Shown: positions 32,668 to 38,729 of the stretch, piece after piece
How the letters are laid out: each line of letters opens with the position of its first letter
Numbering within the stretch: the stretch's first letter is position 1
From: Condylostoma magnum
Lineage: Eukaryota > Ciliophora > Heterotrichea > Heterotrichida > Condylostomatidae
Length of the DNA stretch: 38,729 nucleotides
Direction: 5' to 3'
Assembly: GCA_920105805.1 (NCBI GenBank)
Contig: CAKKTI010000161.1
Coordinates: forward strand, 1 to 38,729
The notes under the pieces: generated by a model
What the model was told of the DNA's origin: nothing
What the model saw: the letters and a program-made list of their open reading frames with translations, nothing else
The model's database searches: none
Translations under genes and position numbers: made by a program

Positions 32668-32711
32668 CTTTAACACAAAGCTAATCTTTGAGCAGTAACC
32701 CAATTATAAAA
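32668..32711. promoter_or_regulatory. 44-bp head-to-head spacer (phosphatase / Rab)
   Basis: Both start regions must fit in or overlap these 44 bp (59 if the phosphatase starts at 32652). AT-rich; no motif recognised. Confidence 0.4.
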
Positions 32712-33353
32712 ATGGCTTCTGCTGAGTAAGAACTACATTTTCGCACCATCATTATAGGTGAATCTGGAGTAGGTAAATCCTGCTGTCTTTACTAATTCCT
32801 AGAAGGCTCATTTTCAGAGGAGCATAATGTAACAGTGGGTGTGGAATACGGGGCTAAATAATTAAAAGTGGAAAATCGTACTGTAAAGTTATAGATTTGG
32901 GATACAGCCGGCTAAGAACACTTCAGGGCAGTAACTCGCTCCTTCTATAGAAACACTCATGGAGTTATACTGATGTACGATTTAACTAAAAGAGAAACCT
33001 TTAATGCACTGGAAATCTGGCTAGCTGAGGTGAAACAAAACGCGATTCCAGAAGTTGTTATATATTTAGTAGGAAATATGCTGGATTTAGCTAATGAACA
33101 GCGGTAAGTTGAGTATGCAGAGGGAGAAGAGTATGCTAGGTAGAATAATCTGGCTGGATTTATGGAAACTTCTGCTAAAACTGCGGAAAATATTGAATAA
33201 ATGTTCAGCCAGCTAGCCGGATATCTTTCACAACAGTAGCCGAGTACTAAGCATGATAATAAGCAAAGCAATACAGAGTCCGGCAATAATGTAAGTCTAA
33301 GACCTGTCACTTAAAACCAAAGTGAAGTGGCCAAGAAGGGGGGATGTTGTTAG
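32712..33353 (+). CDS. Rab4/14-like small GTPase
   Basis: 213 residues. Motifs: P-loop GESGVGKS (16-23), switch I NVTVGVEYGAK (Rab4/2/14-type GVExG), KLQIWDTAGQEHF, RSFYRNTHGVILMYDLT, and ETSAK. The C-terminus KKGGCC is the double-Cys geranylgeranylation site, followed at once by TAG (33351-33353), which proves TAG as a stop. In the same gene TAG (32892 and 33141) and TAA (32913, the catalytic Gln of WDTAGQE) are sense. Rab4/14 proteins act in early-endosome recycling. The guanine-specificity motif NKxD is changed to NMLD, which should weaken nucleotide selectivity or affinity. MOB4 starts 22 bp downstream on the same strand. Confidence 0.94.
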
Positions 33354-33375
33354 AATTAGTAACTTTTATTTAAAA

Positions 33376-34005
33376 ATGATAAGAACTAGACGGAATCGTT
33401 CAGGGACTCGTGCGTAGGATTTATGGAATTGGCCATTTGCAGATTACTAGGACCTCACAGGGCCCTTTTCAGTACAAGAGTACATACAACAGCTTATTAG
33501 AATAGATCCTTCTGATGTTAATAGAATATGTGATGGCAATTAAGACATAGATCGCCTGGTATGACAGTACGAACACATGCGACAATTTATCATAGAACTG
33601 AACCTCCTTGTAGTAAAACTTCTACCTGTATGTCTTCCCATCACCTGTCCTAAAATGAAAGCTACTGATGACTGACTATATCTATGTGCTTCTCATGAAG
33701 CACCGCAGGAATGCAGTGCAATTGACTATATGATACACACTTTAGACCATGCTACTGCCATTCTTAATAACAATGCGAAGTTTAGTAGTAGAGTAAGCAT
33801 TCCTAATGAAAGTGTAAGGTTTTTACTGTCCATATCTAGACGCTTGTATAGACTTTTCACTCATACTTACTACCATCATCGTGATGTTTTTAATTAATTT
33901 GAAAGTGAGACGTATTTGTGTGGAAGATTCACGGAGTTTGTGACTAGGTATGAAATGATGCCGACTAAATTATTCATTATACCAACCCATGCCTTTAAAG
34001 CTTAG
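33376..34005 (+). CDS. MOB4: MOB4/phocein-type MOB protein
   Basis: 209 residues. MOB proteins are adaptors that activate NDR/LATS kinases or, for MOB4, sit in the STRIPAK phosphatase complex. It matches MOB4 from end to end: RRNRSGTRAQDLWNWP, EYIQQLIR, WQYEHMRQFIIELN, CPKMKATDDWLYLCASH with CSAIDYMIHTLDHA (zinc Cys and His), SRRLYRLFTHTYYHHRDVF and the ETYLC-RFTEFVTRY end. Two invariant Trp, in VWQYEH and DDWLYLC, are encoded by TGA (33562 and 33673). Stop TAG at 34003; a TGA at 34015 is an alternative. The convergent USP gene ends 16 bp further on. Confidence 0.94.
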
Positions 34006-34021
34006 ATATATAAATGATTAA

Positions 34022-37153
<3,132 letters not shown>

Positions 37154-37210
37154 TTTAATCAATGCTTTTTAAACAGAGCTTATTCTCAGATCAGTTTAGA
37201 AGAAAAAAAT
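37154..37210. promoter_or_regulatory. 57-bp head-to-head spacer (USP / MORN)
   Basis: Divergent ATGs at 37153 (-) and 37211 (+). The spacer must contribute to both promoters; no motif recognised. Confidence 0.4.
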
Positions 37211-38215
37211 ATGGATTCTGACTGTGAACCCACAATCTAATAATCTGAAAAGTCTCCGATAGCTTCAAAGCCCGATCTAGATTCTTTCAAGTTCCCTTAG
37301 CTGGAAAACCTGCAATAAGAGATATAAGACACGTACTTTGAAAAGCTGCCAGAATAGGAAAGAGAGTCATTGCAATAAAATTGTACTAAAAAGTTCACTG
37401 ATAGTATATATGAGGGTGACTTGCTGAATGAGAAGCGTCATGGGCTTGGCATAATGAAATATGACTCAAAGCGATCTTACTTCGGAGAGTGGAGAGGTGA
37501 TCTAAGACACGGCCGAGGTATTGAGAAATATGCTAACGGAAATGAGTACTCTGGACAATTTTCCAAGGGGAAGGCGGAAGGCTATGGTATTTATATTTGG
37601 TCAAATGGGGAAATATACTAAGGCGAGTGGCGTAACGGTGTCAAGGAGGGTAAGGGACTTTGGAAGAGTGCTTAGGGTGATAGTTATATTGGGTACTGGA
37701 AAGACTCAAAAGCCCATGGCTGGGGGAGACATAACTGGGCTAATGGAGATTTCTATGAAGGAGACTGGGTAGCATGTGTAAAGCATGGTGTGGGTCTTGA
37801 GAAGTACGCGGATACTGGGGATGAGTATAGAGGTGAGTTTAGGGATGGGAAGCCGCATGGCTACGGCCATTATAATTATGCCAACGGCACTGTATATAAA
37901 GGATACTTTAAAGACGGGCATAAACACGGCAGGGGTCGTCTTAGAATGCACAATGGGCATAGTTATATAGGGGAGTTTAAAAACGACGTAAAGGATGGAA
38001 GAGGATGCTTCATATGGGCATCTGGTAACTAGTACAAGGGTGAGTTTAAGAGTGATAAAAGGCATGGCAAGGGAATGATGCAATGGACCGATGGAAGTTG
38101 TTACAAGGGAGACTGGGTAGATGGAATATAACATGGATGGGGAGCAATGACATTTACGGATGGAAGGGAGAGTAAAATCGGAAGGTTTGACAGGAATAAG
38201 TTTGTAGAAAATTAG
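37211..38215 (+). CDS. MORN-repeat protein, 11 repeats
   Basis: 334 residues. A ~65-residue polar head (MDSDCEPTIQQSEKSPIAS) precedes about eleven 23-residue MORN repeats from about residue 66: YEGDLLNEKRHGLGIMKY, YFGEWRGDLRHGRGIEKYA, YSGQFSKGKAEGYGIYIW and so on to YKGDWVDGIQHGWGAMTF. MORN repeats form a long beta-hairpin rod; in protists they organise basal bodies, cortex and membrane contacts. There is no catalytic (PIPK or SET) domain. All twelve Trp codons are TGG and none TGA, unlike most neighbours, and the gene is visibly richer in G and C. Stop TAG at 38213. Confidence 0.93.
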
Positions 38216-38238
38216 GTAATTACAGTTATTGTGTGATT

Positions 38239-38691
38239 CTATGTTTTAGTGCAGGGTTGTCTTGGCATATTGTAGCGATGGGTGTTGGAGTTAGAGCGAG
38301 ATGTTGTAGGGAGTCTGAGATCATTTAAGGATAGTTCAAGCATTCTGGCTGTTGAGCGTTAAGTGTTCTCTACGTGGAATGTTTTGTCAGCTATTGGAGT
38401 ATTGTGAGGCTTAGGGATTGAGTAGTTTATGGACTAGGATAATAGCATGTCTTAAAGAGATATTTTGTCCATTGTAGGACTTTTGGTTCTTTTGTGTTAC
38501 AGTTTACTCTTTATGAAAGATTTTACGTTGTTTTTAAATTAGAATTTAGGCCTTGATTAAGGGTTTTAAGCCAAAAGTTGCAGATCTGCTTGGAATTGCT
38601 GCTTTTAGACGGAGAAACGGTAGCGTTGTAGTCTTACACTGAATTCCTAGGCACTGCTGTAGTAGGAGTAAAGGCTGTCAAATTCGGACAT
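38239..38691 (-). CDS. small basic protein, unknown
   Basis: 150 residues, not recognised. MSEFDSLYSYYSSAQEFSV leads into a polar basic chain (RLQRYRFSVQKQQFQADL; NNVKSFIKSKLQHKRTKSP; STARMLELSLNDLRLPTTS). No membrane segment or motif. The stop TAG at 38241-38239 lies 23 bp from the MORN stop. The antisense reading of this region is not protein-like. Confidence 0.62.
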
Positions 38692-38729
38692 TTTGAATTT
38701 TTATATTTTCAGTTTAATTGTTTCGGGGG

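Noticed and set aside
32957-33310. 117-codon standard-code ORF on (-)
   Set aside because: Antisense of the Rab gene.
37706-38134. 142-codon standard-code ORF on (-) inside the MORN region
   Set aside because: Antisense of the MORN repeats, whose (+) frame is unmistakable.
38715-38729. Terminal run of G as a telomere
   Set aside because: Only five G at the edge and no repeat unit such as (TGTTAGGG)n or (TTTTGGGG)n; the window edge is probably arbitrary.

Overview
ORGANISM AND CODE. This is a gene-dense, AT-rich, apparently intronless stretch of a ciliate somatic (macronuclear) genome. Read with the standard code nearly every gene looks shattered. If TAA and TAG are read as Gln and TGA as Trp, about 30 long conserved proteins appear. 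TGA falls on conserved Trp positions: the DHHC-x-W of a palmitoyltransferase, the W before the K+ channel pore, the USP His-box W, and two MOB4 Trp. TAA and TAG fall on conserved Gln, including the catalytic Gln of WDTAGQE in a Rab. TAA and TAG are also the real terminators: the Rab ends ...GGCC then TAG, the geranylgeranylation end. So TAA/TAG are both sense and stop, and TGA is sense. This is the context-dependent code known from the heterotrich Condylostoma (NCBI table 28), and I infer Condylostoma or a close relative. A 100-N gap at 18576-18675 joins two contig pieces. LAYOUT. 1-6160 (+): P4-ATPase flippase (5' end cut off), small basic protein, DHHC palmitoyltransferase, small basic protein, SIAH/TRAF-like RING protein. 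6153-9163: carbonic-anhydrase-like protein, tubulin-tyrosine-ligase-like enzyme and a basic unknown on (-), with a tiny possible (+) gene. 9377-15734: HOOK-domain coiled coil (+); PAP2/sphingomyelin-synthase-like enzyme, basic protein and TPR protein (-); C2H2 zinc-finger protein and a Cys-rich secreted or membrane protein (+). 15717-18405 (-): long coiled coil and a CxxC/HxxxC protein separated by a stretch in shifted frames. 18676-22108: possible cut-off gene and double cyclic-nucleotide-binding protein (-), NUP35 and a secreted helical protein (+). 22123-26132: two cyclic-nucleotide-gated-type K+ channels head to head. 26152-31344: Qc-SNARE (+), then coiled coil, UTP14, small coiled coil and AGC kinase (-). 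31375-38691: NIF/CTD-type phosphatase (-), Rab4-like GTPase and MOB4 (+), a TPR-DUSP-UBL-MYND-USP deubiquitinase (-), an 11-repeat MORN protein (+) and a basic unknown (-). THEMES. There is no operon logic, but the content leans to membrane traffic (flippase, DHHC, HOOK, SNARE, Rab), cytoskeleton (TTLL, MOB4, coiled coils, MORN), ubiquitin (SIAH-like, USP) and cyclic-nucleotide/ion signalling (two channels, double-CNBD protein, AGC kinase). Neighbouring genes are commonly 5-60 bp apart. Head-to-head starts can be 29 bp apart, and some tail-to-tail genes overlap at their stops. Many genes end in two or three stop codons in a row. All protein readings use TAA/TAG = Gln and TGA = Trp, and each 3' end was chosen by protein logic and the position of the next gene, so a few ends are uncertain by one to several codons.
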